A DNA stretch of 64,000 bases from Chryseobacterium ureilyticum (GCF_900156735.1 NZ_FTOL01000001.1:620001-684000), one strand, 5' to 3'; positions 1 through 10,162 are shown, numbered from the stretch's first letter. Notes: a model not told the origin generated them from the sequence alone. Made by a program: numbers and translations.

Positions 1-1
1 T

Positions 2-169
2 CTTTACCCGTTAATGCAAAAGGAATTCAGACTTTATTATACCTCTGAGTCATTTGTAGCACAGAATTTTGACGTATGGATCAGTGATAGTTTTGGTAAT
101 GAAAAGCAGCTATCTTTCCAGTTTAACAATAAGAAGCTAGGCCCTATTATTATTGGTCCAATTAGATAA
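2..169 (+). CDS. C-terminal end of an unidentified protein (5' truncated)
   Basis: An open frame enters from the left edge and stops at TAA 167-169, giving 55 residues. The tail has alternating hydrophobic and aromatic residues and ends in GPIIIGPIR. It has no recognisable domain. A strong rho-independent terminator follows 75 bases later, consistent with the end of a transcription unit. The function cannot be judged from this fragment. Confidence 0.6.
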   Translation, partial: LYPLMQKEFRLYYTSESFVAQNFDVWISDSFGNEKQLSFQFNNKKLGPIIIGPIR

Positions 170-244
170 TTTCTAAATCTGTAATTGTTTGTTACTTTTA
201 TAAAACGAAAATCCTACACTACCAGAATGAGCCCATGCTCGATT

Positions 245-270
245 GGACGGCCTTAAAGCCGTCCTTTTTT
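245..270 (+). terminator. Rho-independent terminator
   Basis: A perfect 7-bp stem GGACGGC / GCCGTCC (245-251 with 258-264) has a 6-nt loop and is followed by six T residues. It closes the transcript of the truncated gene at the left edge and separates it from the AraC-type gene. Confidence 0.88.
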
Positions 271-456
271 GTTACAATTAAAGGATTGGTAATGTATGGT
301 AATGCATTTAATTGGTAATTTATTGACTGTTATTTCTTTATTAGATTAAAAATATTATATTTAAAAAACTATAGGCCGTAAATTACACTATACGAAAACT
401 TATTACAAAGCCAGCTCTGAGATCGGTCTTACTTTGAAAACTAATTAGAGGTTACA

Positions 457-1227
457 ATGAATTTTTACACCATTTCATTATTGGATGATTTGGCTGGGCG
501 AAATATCTCTAAATTTTGCAATTTAAACTTTGTGAAGCCAGCCGTTTTGTTCTCCGACCAACTGGAATTATCTGGGCGTTTGCAAAGTATTGTGGATAGC
601 TTTTATGCTATTTTAAAAAAGCTTGATATTATTCCAGAAGAAGCATTTAAGAAGGAGCATGTATGTAGTTTTGATTTTACAGATTTAAATGATTACGAAC
701 CCATCGTGCTTGACGTTATTGCTAAGCTGAACTGGAAAGCCCAGGCTTTTAAGGATGTGTTTCCAGTTCATCACAGATATACAGAAGGGGACAGTATGCA
801 CCTTGTGGTTGGAATAGCATATTTGGAAGACATAAGGAATGGTTACTTGCATTTTGTTGACCTATCGGTCCCAAAGCATGTACTACAAGACGTGCCATCC
901 GATGTTTCATACATAAAGGATTTACTAAAGTCGTATAATTTGGGATTTAAACAGACCCTTCAAAATTATATTGAATCCAAAGGTTATAATTATGAACATT
1001 TTCAGCGCGACTCCAAGCTATGTCTTGGTGATTCTTTCTATCGGTTTTGGTTAAAAATTAAGATGTTGGAAGCTGTTGGTGATATTGCCTTTACTACCCT
1101 TAGCTTGAAGGAAATAGCATTCAAAAACAATTTTTCTGATTACGAGAACATGCACAAGGTTTTTGTAAGGAATGGAATTCGTCTTGGTGATATTCCGCGA
1201 TTGGCCAAACTGAAGGTTGGTAAATAA
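457..1227 (+). CDS. AraC-type transcriptional regulator
   Basis: 256 residues from ATG 457. The last ~60 residues resemble the second half of an AraC DNA-binding domain: a helix-turn-helix pattern LSLKEIAFKNNFSDYENMH followed by a degenerate F-x-R-x-G end. The first ~180 residues match no family I recognise. It is probably a cytoplasmic regulator. It sits 91 bases upstream of the MauE-like gene and the small secreted peptide gene on the same strand, so it probably controls them. The equivalent gene of the second, paralogous locus (36129-37871) also ends in an AraC domain but carries TPRs and a membrane segment, so the two regulators are related in role rather than in overall build. Confidence 0.6.
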   Translation: MNFYTISLLDDLAGRNISKFCNLNFVKPAVLFSDQLELSGRLQSIVDSFYAILKKLDIIPEEAFKKEHVCSFDFTDLNDYEPIVLDVIAKLNWKAQAFKDVFPVHHRYTEGDSMHLVVGIAYLEDIRNGYLHFVDLSVPKHVLQDVPSDVSYIKDLLKSYNLGFKQTLQNYIESKGYNYEHFQRDSKLCLGDSFYRFWLKIKMLEAVGDIAFTTLSLKEIAFKNNFSDYENMHKVFVRNGIRLGDIPRLAKLKVGK

Positions 1228-1318
1228 ATATTTGGCATGTTTTTCCTCAAAATGGAAATATTATCATCAATATTGTCCGTATTATAATTTCCTATATTGG
1301 CGAAATTTGTCATAATCA

Positions 1319-2815
1319 ATGCTAATGATTATGATAGTTGTAAATTTTATAGGGAAGCATTTTGTGAAGATTGTCAGTATTTTGCTGGCCTTGCTTTTTA
1401 TGTATGCTGCCGCCAACAAACTATTAGATTTTGAAAACTTTCAGGTGCAATTGGCACAATCACCGCTTCTGAGCGCATATGCTGGGATAATATCTTACGG
1501 AATTATTACCATTGAATTAATTGTTGCAGTCATGCTCTGTTTGAGTGATTCCAGACAGGCGGGGTTGTATGCATCCCTTGGATTAATGAGTGCTTTTACC
1601 ATTTATATCTATCTTATACTAAATTACAGTGACTTCATCCCCTGTAGTTGTGGAGGAATTCTTGAAAAGTTAGGCTGGACCGAGCATCTAATCTTTAATA
1701 TTTGTTTTGTTGTTTTGTCTGCACTAGGAATTTTCGTTCTTGTTAGAAAAAACAAGGGGAAGACGTGGAACGCAATACTTTTATCAATAAGTACAGTCAT
1801 TGTCAGCTGTCTTGTTGTAATTATCATGTTTATCTCTTCGGAAAATATTATTAAGAAGGAAAACAACTTTACAAGACGGTTCTTGCAGCATCCTATTTTT
1901 GACGATAAAACGGTGAATTTGAGTGTGAATTCCTATTATTTTGCAGGAATAGCAGAGGGTAAAATCTATCTCGGAAATCTGACTACACCATTGTTCATAG
2001 CAATGATTGATACCGGTTTCCAAAACCTGACAAGAGTTAAGATAACTTTGGATAAGAAAGACTATCCCTTTAGAAATATCCAGCTTCAAGTCAAGTCCCC
2101 TTACTATTATCTGTATGATGGTAATGTACCTATTATCTATCGTGGGAAACTTAATGATTCTATAGCACATACAATTAGCTACGGGGATGCATTTTTCAAT
2201 CAACTATCGGTTTTAGATTCAGGGAAATTTGTACTCCGCGTACAAAAAAGGGCCGATAAGCAATACTCGATTGGCTCGCTGGACCTTAACAGAAACCCGA
2301 AGCTTGAATTAAAGCCTACAGTTCTAGAGAAACAGATTGACGGTGTTTTTGATGTGGATGGTAGGTTAGGAGTTGAAGCTGGTGCAGATAAAGTAGTTTA
2401 TACTTATTATTATCGAAATGAATACATCGTAATGGACAGTAACTTGAATATACGTCATCGACTTAACACGATTGATACCACTAAAACCGCGAATATATCT
2501 GTAACCAAGCTGTCTGATGGAAGAAAAAAAATGAATGCGCCATCTTTCAGCGTAAATAAAGGGTTTGCTTTGTTAGGTGATTTAATTTTAAACCGTTCGA
2601 ATTTAAAAGGAAAACATGAACCAGCGGACTCATGGAAAACTTCCTCAATAATTGATGTCTACAGAACAGACGAACAGCGGTATATAGGAAGTTTCTACAT
2701 AAGGAATAAAAATGGTAAGGCTATGTCCGCTATGATAAGCGATGGGATTTACTTGTATGTGCTTGTTGACAATGAATTGCAACGCTATAGGATTAGAAAG
2801 GACGCATTTAAATAA
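1319..2815 (+). CDS. MauE/DoxX-like redox-associated membrane protein with large extracytoplasmic domain
   Basis: 498 residues. Residues 1-145 carry four hydrophobic segments in the MauE pattern, with a conserved PCSC (C109, C111) between segments 3 and 4. A fifth segment near 150-172 leads into a soluble ~320-residue C-terminal part of beta-rich character, possibly propeller-like. MauE family proteins act in disulfide or cofactor maturation of exported proteins. The CxC here and in the paralogue at 35129-35575 suggests redox chemistry. The paralogue has only the membrane part, so the C-terminal domain is an addition here. It lies 111 bases upstream of the cysteine-containing secreted peptide, its likely client or partner. 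Other starts at ATG 1325 or 1331 are possible. Confidence 0.68.
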   Translation: MLMIMIVVNFIGKHFVKIVSILLALLFMYAAANKLLDFENFQVQLAQSPLLSAYAGIISYGIITIELIVAVMLCLSDSRQAGLYASLGLMSAFTIYIYLILNYSDFIPCSCGGILEKLGWTEHLIFNICFVVLSALGIFVLVRKNKGKTWNAILLSISTVIVSCLVVIIMFISSENIIKKENNFTRRFLQHPIFDDKTVNLSVNSYYFAGIAEGKIYLGNLTTPLFIAMIDTGFQNLTRVKITLDKKDYPFRNIQLQVKSPYYYLYDGNVPIIYRGKLNDSIAHTISYGDAFFNQLSVLDSGKFVLRVQKRADKQYSIGSLDLNRNPKLELKPTVLEKQIDGVFDVDGRLGVEAGADKVVYTYYYRNEYIVMDSNLNIRHRLNTIDTTKTANISVTKLSDGRKKMNAPSFSVNKGFALLGDLILNRSNLKGKHEPADSWKTSSIIDVYRTDEQRYIGSFYIRNKNGKAMSAMISDGIYLYVLVDNELQRYRIRKDAFK

Positions 2816-2867
2816 GAAACAAAACGAAATTGATGATTCTGGGAATTTTCAATGGATACGGATATAT

Positions 2868-2904
2868 AGGGGATTAGCCGAAAACCCTGTAACAGATTAG
2901 GCAA
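2868..2904 (+). promoter_or_regulatory. Leader motif shared with the second DUF6520-like gene
   Basis: The 37 bases between AGGGGA and GGCAA lie 22 bases before the peptide gene's ATG. They are nearly matched by the 36 bases at 35071-35106 (minus strand) before the paralogous peptide gene. Identical blocks are AGGGGA, AGCCGAAAACC and TAGGCAA. AGGG 2868-2871 can pair with CCCT 2885-2888, and GCC 2877-2879 with GGC 2900-2902, which would make an H-type pseudoknot. It could be an RNA leader or a protein-binding site; the sequence alone does not decide. Confidence 0.5.
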
Positions 2905-2926
2905 TAATCAATTAAATTATGATCGC

Positions 2927-3172
2927 ATGAAAAAATTATTATTACCAACTCTTATTGTAGCAATGGGATTTGGTGGTGCTTATGCAGGTAGTAAGGTAAG
3001 TAAAGCAATGCCAACTTATCACATAGAAGAAGGTCAATGTGTTGAGGTGCAACAGGAATGTAATGAAGCACCTGGCGTAATTTGTACTTTGAATGATGAT
3101 GGAGTTACGCAATTGTACAAATTCAAACTGAATGAGACAACTTGTTCTACTGCGCTTAGCAGAAGTAATTAA
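2927..3172 (+). CDS. Small secreted cysteine-containing protein, DUF6520-like
   Basis: 81 residues. A basic start and hydrophobic segment form a signal peptide with likely cleavage after AYA (residue 20), leaving a ~61-residue acidic mature peptide with four cysteines (C38, C45, C53, C73). The C-x6-C spacing of the first pair recurs in the paralogue at 34772-35026. Size, signal peptide and the neighbouring MauE-like gene fit the Bacteroidetes DUF6520 group, whose function is unknown. Disulfide formation assisted by the upstream MauE-like protein is inference. The gene ends just before a bidirectional terminator shared with the convergent S9 peptidase operon. Confidence 0.65.
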   Translation: MKKLLLPTLIVAMGFGGAYAGSKVSKAMPTYHIEEGQCVEVQQECNEAPGVICTLNDDGVTQLYKFKLNETTCSTALSRSN

Positions 3173-3180
3173 TAAGCAGG

Positions 3181-3208
3181 AAGGATGCCCTATTGGGCAT
3201 CCTTTTTT
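3181..3208 (+). terminator. Rho-independent terminator between convergent genes
   Basis: A perfect 10-bp stem AAGGATGCCC / GGGCATCCTT (3181-3190 with 3195-3204) has a 4-nt loop and is followed by T residues on the plus strand. It ends the peptide transcript. The last codon of the S9 peptidase on the other strand lies inside the hairpin. Confidence 0.9.
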
Positions 3209-5700
3209 ATTTGATTATTTATCCAGGTTATATCTTTTTTATTCAATAGGAAGTAATCCCACCAGTCGAGTACTTTGGAACTTAGGTCTAATTCTTCAGG
3301 GGTTTCATTTAGGAATGAATGGTCTCCGTTATGATAAAAAAGTGCGACAACATTTTTTTGATAACGTCTGAGTCCGATATAAAACTCCATTGTTTGATTC
3401 CATGGTACAGTAGTATCATTTTTTCCAGCCCATAATAGTATCGGGGCATTTACTTTTTCAACATTTAAAATAGGACTATTTTTTATATACCTGTTCTTAT
3501 CTTCTGAAACAGTGGTGTGCATCTGATAAACTGTATTATATATAAAATAATTTGGTTTTCTAAAGTTATAATTGTACGAATAAAAATCACTGATAATATT
3601 ACTAATTCCGGCACCAGATATGTAAGCAGCAAAGCGATTGGAATGCGTAGCTATAAAATTGGTTTTATAACCTCCATACGATTGCCCGCAAAGCCCAATT
3701 TTCGTGTGGTCGATATTGGGATTATTCAGTACAGCATCCAACGCATTGTTCACACATTCCAGCGCCGAAAGCCCGGGGCCCTTTTCACTGACAGTAGTAT
3801 CTGGTAAGTATACAAAATAGCCCCGCTCAAGTAAGGTTCTTATCTGAGAGCCTTCAGGTATTACTCTATTGGGCGAAAGATAATGGTTGGAAAGATGTCT
3901 TTGCATATCATATACTAGAACTATCATCGGGTATTTGTCCTTCGGATCAAAGTTGATTGGATAATATAAAATTCCATTAAGGTTCTTTCCAACTGCTGAA
4001 TAGCCGTAAATTTCCTGTCTTATCTTTTTAGCCCTATTATCTTGAATATTGCCGTCAAAAATCATGTGTTTTTGCCCTCGGGTATCATAACTGTACAGAG
4101 CTGGTGGCATATTATAATTTTCTTCCATGGTATAAAAGGATGTCATATCAGGATTATACATCAAACCATTCATAGTTATTCTATTTTTCATTGGTGGTAT
4201 AACCAGTTTCCATTTTCCAGAATCAAGCAGTTTGTAAGAGATTACATTTTTTTCTTTATCATATATCTCAACTATCATTCTTTCTGCAGGCAAAAAAGAA
4301 ATCATTGTATAGTTATCTCTTTTAGAAACATAATTTATAATCCTGGTCATTTTTCCCTTTCCGACACTCAGACTGGTCAATTTCTTCTTTTTGATATTAA
4401 AACTCCAGAGATCATCACTGCTCTCAAAATAGACGTAATCTCCATTTTTGGAAAATACAGGTTGTTCTAATCCTGTTTTGTCAATCAGAGTTTCTTTTTT
4501 TCCATTGGAGTTGTACAAAATCCATTTGACACCATCTTTGCTAGCTAAAAACCATTTTCCGTCTGCTGAGCAAAAAACTTCATGATTAAGCAACAAGGGC
4601 CATTCTTTGGACAACCGTTTTACCAATTTAAAATTTCCTATGTCAGTCAAGGTATTTGATTTCAAATCATAAATTTTAGCGGCATTTAATTCCGGTTCGC
4701 TGGTAACAAAATTATGATCTTTGCGAGGTGGATAGGTGAGGAAATAACGATCGTTGTTAAGAGAATTAACTTCGTTATCGTTTGGAACTACGATCTCTTG
4801 CAACTTGCTATTCTTCGTATGCCAAATCCAGAATTTTTTATTTATAAACATTTTGTAATGTTCATTGACATAAGGATCATTACCATACCAAATTTCTAAA
4901 ATGCGGTCTTTTTCTTCTGTGAATTTTACTCTTGCACTAATAAGGTAGGCTTTGCCCTCTTGTACTTCATTTAATTCAACTTCTGCCTGCTTGGGAATAT
5001 TCAGTTCCAATAACTTTTTACCGGAATTTTCAGGATCGATTACAGTCAATTTATCATTGTCAAGATCTGTTGTGGTTTCTGTAATGACCAACTGTTTTAA
5101 AGAAGCAGTAAATTCCATTTTCCGGATGGAGTTCTTCGTAGAATAAATAACTTTTTCTTTATCTCCGGTGATCTCTATAATTTCCGACCTACCAGCATTC
5201 TCTTTTTTGATGAATAGTTTACTTTTAGAATCGGTTATGACCACCCCATCTACTTCCGTCATATCCCAAAGCAGCTTTCCTGAGGTATCAAAGACTCTAA
5301 GATGATGATCGCTGGTTAAAAGTGCATATCGTTTAAGTTTTTCTAAGATATAAGCCTTTAAATTATCCTCATACTTATAGGTTTTACCGGTGATAAGATT
5401 TAGAAATTCGACATTTGGTCCCGTCTGCGCCAATACACCTTCTTCTTTTAAAAAGACTATTTTGGAATGTGGTATCTTGTGTATTGTTTTTGTAGTACCT
5501 TTAGTACTAATAACAAAAGAGCAGTTTCCATCTATTTTATTTGTTTTATGAATACCAATCCAATTTCCATTCGATGATATCTTTGGAACACCGCCAAATG
5601 TTGCAAATTTATCTTTCCATTTTGTTATGGTGTCATGATGTCCCTGCGCCGAAATCATTAGACATCCGGCAAACAATAATATAAAAAAAATATTCTTCAT
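3190..5700 (-). CDS. S9 family (prolyl oligopeptidase-like) serine peptidase, exported
   Basis: 836 residues with a signal peptide (cleavage near SAQG, residue ~20). The N-terminal ~550 residues form a beta-propeller-like region. The C-terminal alpha/beta hydrolase domain has the nucleophile motif GQSYGG (S674), acid in GKNDTTVP (D762) and histidine in NGDHSF (H794), a complete triad. S9 enzymes cleave short peptides. It is the last gene of the sigma/FecR/SusC/SusD operon. Its ATG shares one base with the SusD stop (TGATG), so it is probably translationally coupled. The setting suggests cleavage of peptides handled by this SusCD pair. Confidence 0.88.
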   Translation of the reverse strand: MKNIFFILLFAGCLMISAQGHHDTITKWKDKFATFGGVPKISSNGNWIGIHKTNKIDGNCSFVISTKGTTKTIHKIPHSKIVFLKEEGVLAQTGPNVEFLNLITGKTYKYEDNLKAYILEKLKRYALLTSDHHLRVFDTSGKLLWDMTEVDGVVITDSKSKLFIKKENAGRSEIIEITGDKEKVIYSTKNSIRKMEFTASLKQLVITETTTDLDNDKLTVIDPENSGKKLLELNIPKQAEVELNEVQEGKAYLISARVKFTEEKDRILEIWYGNDPYVNEHYKMFINKKFWIWHTKNSKLQEIVVPNDNEVNSLNNDRYFLTYPPRKDHNFVTSEPELNAAKIYDLKSNTLTDIGNFKLVKRLSKEWPLLLNHEVFCSADGKWFLASKDGVKWILYNSNGKKETLIDKTGLEQPVFSKNGDYVYFESSDDLWSFNIKKKKLTSLSVGKGKMTRIINYVSKRDNYTMISFLPAERMIVEIYDKEKNVISYKLLDSGKWKLVIPPMKNRITMNGLMYNPDMTSFYTMEENYNMPPALYSYDTRGQKHMIFDGNIQDNRAKKIRQEIYGYSAVGKNLNGILYYPINFDPKDKYPMIVLVYDMQRHLSNHYLSPNRVIPEGSQIRTLLERGYFVYLPDTTVSEKGPGLSALECVNNALDAVLNNPNIDHTKIGLCGQSYGGYKTNFIATHSNRFAAYISGAGISNIISDFYSYNYNFRKPNYFIYNTVYQMHTTVSEDKNRYIKNSPILNVEKVNAPILLWAGKNDTTVPWNQTMEFYIGLRRYQKNVVALFYHNGDHSFLNETPEELDLSSKVLDWWDYFLLNKKDITWINNQIKKDAQ

Positions 5701-7061
5701 CAGTAACCTGTATTTTGGGGTTTAAGATTAGCGTTAAGTAAAATCTCTTTTTGTGGAATAGGCCAGAGTTTGTGGTAGTCTTTCCAACTAGGCTTTGTAT
5801 TTGGAAGTGTATTCAGTTTTCCGGTTCTTTTTAAGTCAAGAAAACGGTGTCCCATTTCTGTAAAAAACTCTCTCTTATTTTCAAGCAGAATTTCATCCAT
5901 TAGCAAATCTTTTGATATTGGCATGGCTAAAGTGGGAATCTGTGCTCTCTGCCTTGTCGCGTTCAGATATGGCAAAGCTTCATTAAATTTATTTTGTTGG
6001 ACAAGTGTTTCAGCCAGTAATAAGTAAGCTTCTTCAAGTCTGAAGACAATGGAGTATTCCATTGTGTTGTTAAAGTCCCGGTTTTTATACTTTTCTGCTC
6101 TGTAATAGGTGTTTCCATTAAAGTTAACGGCGGCAATCCAATGCTGTTTTCGCAGGTCACCGACAGAGAATGAGTTAATTAACGTTGCTGTCAATGCATA
6201 TGTAGAAGGTGCGGCATTAACAAAATAGTATATCGACGCTTGTGGCAAGGACTGATTGTTGTGCGGCTTTAACTGCCATAAGATGTGCTTTTCCGTTTTT
6301 TGAAAGACCTTATTGATGTCATTTGTCATTTGATACAATGGACTTTGTGTAATTTCCTTCAGCGCGCTTTCAGCTTTATCCCACTCTTGCTTTGCCATGT
6401 AAACTTTAGCCAAAAGCAATCTTGCTACCATTCTATTGGGATAAATACGCTCAGCATTCCTATAATCATTTTGGAGAAGGAGAGATACTTCAAACAGGTC
6501 GCTTTCCATTTTTGTAAGGACTTCTGTAGAAGCGGTTTTATTGATCGTATTATTGATGTTGTAATTAGTTGACTCAGGATAAGGAATATCACCGTAAAGT
6601 TGGTTAAGATAGAACAACATAATGGTTCTAATCAGTAATGCCTCACCTCTTAAATACTTCTTATCTGTAGCTTTTATGGCAGTTGAACCTTCGATGCCTT
6701 CCAAAATGGAATTAGCCGTGTAAATATGCTTATAGGAGTTTGCCCAAAGACTATACACAATACTGTTTGTATCTATTTGCTGGTTCAGAAAAATATCTCT
6801 CGTGTCTGATGCAGCTGTTGTATAATTATCTAGTTCATCAGTGTATGCGCTTAAATTGGTTTCCAAGTTTGCGCCGGCGATGGGCGAGTTTTTCATTACA
6901 TCGGCATACAACGCCGCCAATGCCGAATTAGCTGTTTGTACATCTTTAAAGACAGCCTCTCTATCGATCTGATTGTCAGGAATGTCAACTTCGATTAATT
7001 TTTCGCATGATGCAGTAATCAATATTACAATCATCACTATTATAAATTTTGTTTTTTTCAT
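5700..7061 (-). CDS. RagB/SusD family outer-membrane lipoprotein
   Basis: 453 residues. A lipoprotein signal ends in the lipobox TASC (C19), followed by a helical SusD-like fold. The sequence ends in typical SusD fashion, with LENKREFFTEMGHRFLDLKR and a final PIPQKEI segment. SusD proteins sit on the cell surface and cap a SusC channel to hand over ligand. It lies 11 bases after the SusC gene and overlaps the S9 peptidase by one base, so it is one operon. The ligand is unknown; the peptidase neighbour points to peptides rather than glycans. Confidence 0.9.
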   Translation of the reverse strand: MKKTKFIIVMIVILITASCEKLIEVDIPDNQIDREAVFKDVQTANSALAALYADVMKNSPIAGANLETNLSAYTDELDNYTTAASDTRDIFLNQQIDTNSIVYSLWANSYKHIYTANSILEGIEGSTAIKATDKKYLRGEALLIRTIMLFYLNQLYGDIPYPESTNYNINNTINKTASTEVLTKMESDLFEVSLLLQNDYRNAERIYPNRMVARLLLAKVYMAKQEWDKAESALKEITQSPLYQMTNDINKVFQKTEKHILWQLKPHNNQSLPQASIYYFVNAAPSTYALTATLINSFSVGDLRKQHWIAAVNFNGNTYYRAEKYKNRDFNNTMEYSIVFRLEEAYLLLAETLVQQNKFNEALPYLNATRQRAQIPTLAMPISKDLLMDEILLENKREFFTEMGHRFLDLKRTGKLNTLPNTKPSWKDYHKLWPIPQKEILLNANLKPQNTGY

Positions 7062-7072
7062 TTTAATAGATT

Positions 7073-10000
7073 TTAAAGGTTAAATTGAGCGCCAAAGGAA
7101 TAGGTTCTCAGAGGGGGCAAAACACCAGGAATCAAGGCCTCTGGATCTACTCCAAAGAATTTTGTCCATGTCCATAGGTTTTGTCCCTGAAAGTAAATTG
7201 AAACACTTTTAAAAATTTCGTTTTTCAGGGGTATGTTGTACGTTAACTGTAAATTTTTTAGCCGTATGAAAGATGCATCGGAGACTGTAGCCGTACTTGA
7301 TCGGAACAGGGCATGGTTACTTGCGTTTTTGGTACTGTAAGGCATATAAAACCCAGAAGGATTACTTTCTGACCATACATTTAGGACCTCAACAGGTTGA
7401 TTGTTCATTAAACCCGGCATCGTCATTACTGAATTGTAGTTTAATCCTTTCTTTTTTACAAATTGGAATAGTAGTGAGAGGTTCCAATTCTTATAAGACA
7501 CATTGTTATTCCATCCGCCAAAAAATCTGACACCAAGATTTTCTATAACTTGACGATCGTCCGGAGCTGATATTTTACCATCACCATTGAAGTCTGTGAA
7601 CTGATATTGACCTGTTGCTGGGTTAATGCCTTCCAATTGATAAAGTTTAATAATGTTCGTGGGTTGTCCTATTACGTACTGATTGGCATAGGAAGAGCCT
7701 GCAAGTCCAGGAAATGATAAAAGCTTGTTTTTAGGAAAACTAATATTAAAACCAGATTCCCATCGGAAATTTTCTCCTGTTATAGGACGGCCGGATAGTT
7801 CTATTTCTAAACCAGTATTTTGAATTGTTGCTGGTAGGTTCGCTATCACATTTGTAAACCCAGTTACTGCTGAAAGCTGGTAACCTACCAACTGGCTGGA
7901 AGAACGGTTACGATACCAAGCTGTTGTAATGTTTAAACGGTTTTTGAAAAAGCCCAGTTCAAGAGCTGTCTCTAATTTTCTTGTAATTTCCCAACTGTAG
8001 TCTGGGTTATAGAGACGAGACGGAGATAGACCTGTAATGTTATTGTAAATCGAGGATGATGAAACAACATAGTTATCAAGAAATTGAAAATCACCGATAT
8101 TGTCGCTACCTGCAGAACCGTAACTTCCTCTTAGTTTACCAAAACTTAGCCATTTCAAATCTTTGAAAATTCCTTCTTTTGAGAAGAGCCAGGCCATTCC
8201 TACTGCTCCAAAATTGGCGAAACGTTTGTTGGGACCAAAACGGCTGCTACCGTCCCGTCTTCCCGTAACATTGACAATATATTTACCATCAAATTGGTAA
8301 TTAAGCCGTCCAAATAGTGCAGCATAACGGTATTCGATATCGGAATCTTCAAAGGTCAATATGGTTTTTGCCGCAGAAATGTTAGTGATAAACTGGTTGC
8401 TCTCAAACCCAAATCCAAGGCGATCATCTGTTTGTCGAACACTTTTCTGGAAGCTTCCTCCAACAAGTGCGTCCAATTTATGTTTGTTCCAATTCTTCTG
8501 CCAATTTAATTGTGGCTCAATTATATATGAGAATATCTCTTGGTTCTTTTTATTTGCTTGTGAATTAGCACTTGATGTCCCAGCTCCTAAATTTGGATTG
8601 TAAATGGTGTTCGGAGTTAAAGCTAATTCATTAATGGTAGTATAATTAAGGCCTGCATTCAATTTGATTTTAAGATCTTTATATAAACGGTATTCCGAAT
8701 TGAAATTACTCTGTAATGTTTTTGTGTCATTATTATATGATGCATTATAAGCAGCCAATGGATTTGTGAATGTGTTATTCGCCCAATTGAGATTTCCATC
8801 ATCCTTGTAAAGTAGGGGTGATATGGGGGATAACAAATAGGCATTTCTGGTCATATCTGTCATAACAACGTTATTTTTCTGTTGAGAGAACATATTTGAA
8901 ATACTCATTAGAAATCGGTTGTCTTTAGAACGGTGTGAAATGTTTGAATTGAAATTGTTGCTATTGTATTTGAAATCGTTGCCAAATACAGTTGATTGTT
9001 CGTTATGCCCCAGACTTATCATAAAATTTGTTGTTTCACTTCCACCACTCAATGAAAGCTGGGTGTTACTTAAGGTTGCTTTTTTGCCGATTAAAGTCTT
9101 AACCCAATCGGTCTCATGATTTTGATCCCAGGTACCATTAATATCATAGGCATTGACAGGGTAGGTGTTAATTTTATCATTAGCATAGGCATCACGACGC
9201 ATCTTTAGGTATTGATCTCTATTTAATAATTTCAAGTTTGAAATGTTTTCGCTGATTCCATAATTGGTAGAGAAATTCAAACGAACTGTCCCCGTTTTTC
9301 CTTTTTTAGTTGTGATTAAAATGACTCCGTTCGCACCACGAGAGCCGTAGATTGCAGTAGCGTCGGCATCTTTTAATATTTCAAAACTTTGAATATCATT
9401 TGGATTAATACTATTCAAAGGGTTGATATTTCCAGTTGGAAAAATAGTAGAGGAAATCTGGGATTTTTGAGATAAGATTTCACTTAATGGAACGCCGTCT
9501 ATGACATATAGTGGAACATTACCACTTGGATCAGTAAAAGTGCCTGTTCGCAAACTGTTCTGTCCCCTTATCTGAATGTCGAATCCACCGCCGGGAACAC
9601 CACTATTCTGCACAATGTTGACACCTGCCATACGGCCTTGGATAGAGGATAATACATTGGTTACAGGTTGATTTTCTATTTCTTTTGCTGTTACCTTAGA
9701 AATACTACCAGTACGTTCCTTGTCCTTTACATTGTAATATCCAGCATTTAGGATAACTTCCTCAATGGATTGTATTTTAGATGCTTCGCGTAAGGTATCT
9801 GCTTTTACAATAGAAGGTTCAGGCAATTCAGTATTATCAGATGTCGTCTTGTTCTTTTTTGGCCGAATAATGAGACTATTATTATTTATTAAAGCTTCAA
9901 CAGGTATATCTCTTAATAGCTTGTTTAAACAATCAATTACAGGTTCGTTCTTACACTTTAGTGGTTGGACCGTGTAATTTTTTAGGTCATCAATAGAATA

Positions 10001-10162
10001 GTTATACTGTATGTTATTTTCGGTTAGAAATTTTTCAACTGCTTTTGTTGCAGTAGTTTTGCCGATTTCAAAACTTACCCTCATTTGAGAGAGATTCTGT
10101 TGGGCATGTAGCCCGTGCCAGCCGAATAATAGAAATACAGCGGCACTGCATAAAATTTTCAT
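7073..10162 (-). CDS. SusC/RagA family TonB-linked outer-membrane transporter with STN domain
   Basis: 1029 residues with a signal peptide (cleavage near LHAQ). An STN signalling domain follows (about 28-100). A plug (about 130-255) has the family hallmarks GYYNVKDKERTGS, GRMAGVNIVQNSG and NGVILITTKKGK. The rest is a ~22-strand barrel ending in SFGAQFNL. The STN domain is the contact for a FecR-type anti-sigma factor, which matches the FecR and ECF sigma genes directly upstream. The usual carboxypeptidase-like repeat is absent, unlike the paralogue at 28353-31883. A hairpin lies in its 5' untranslated region. Confidence 0.92.
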   Translation of the reverse strand: MKILCSAAVFLLFGWHGLHAQQNLSQMRVSFEIGKTTATKAVEKFLTENNIQYNYSIDDLKNYTVQPLKCKNEPVIDCLNKLLRDIPVEALINNNSLIIRPKKNKTTSDNTELPEPSIVKADTLREASKIQSIEEVILNAGYYNVKDKERTGSISKVTAKEIENQPVTNVLSSIQGRMAGVNIVQNSGVPGGGFDIQIRGQNSLRTGTFTDPSGNVPLYVIDGVPLSEILSQKSQISSTIFPTGNINPLNSINPNDIQSFEILKDADATAIYGSRGANGVILITTKKGKTGTVRLNFSTNYGISENISNLKLLNRDQYLKMRRDAYANDKINTYPVNAYDINGTWDQNHETDWVKTLIGKKATLSNTQLSLSGGSETTNFMISLGHNEQSTVFGNDFKYNSNNFNSNISHRSKDNRFLMSISNMFSQQKNNVVMTDMTRNAYLLSPISPLLYKDDGNLNWANNTFTNPLAAYNASYNNDTKTLQSNFNSEYRLYKDLKIKLNAGLNYTTINELALTPNTIYNPNLGAGTSSANSQANKKNQEIFSYIIEPQLNWQKNWNKHKLDALVGGSFQKSVRQTDDRLGFGFESNQFITNISAAKTILTFEDSDIEYRYAALFGRLNYQFDGKYIVNVTGRRDGSSRFGPNKRFANFGAVGMAWLFSKEGIFKDLKWLSFGKLRGSYGSAGSDNIGDFQFLDNYVVSSSSIYNNITGLSPSRLYNPDYSWEITRKLETALELGFFKNRLNITTAWYRNRSSSQLVGYQLSAVTGFTNVIANLPATIQNTGLEIELSGRPITGENFRWESGFNISFPKNKLLSFPGLAGSSYANQYVIGQPTNIIKLYQLEGINPATGQYQFTDFNGDGKISAPDDRQVIENLGVRFFGGWNNNVSYKNWNLSLLFQFVKKKGLNYNSVMTMPGLMNNQPVEVLNVWSESNPSGFYMPYSTKNASNHALFRSSTATVSDASFIRLKNLQLTYNIPLKNEIFKSVSIYFQGQNLWTWTKFFGVDPEALIPGVLPPLRTYSFGAQFNL

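Noticed and set aside
1624..2203. Minus-strand open frames within the MauE-like gene
   Set aside because: They lie opposite a well-supported gene, and their products have no domain or plausible start.
4042..4470. 142-codon plus-strand frame inside the S9 peptidase gene
   Set aside because: It is antisense to a clear peptidase domain. The composition is that of a shadow frame.
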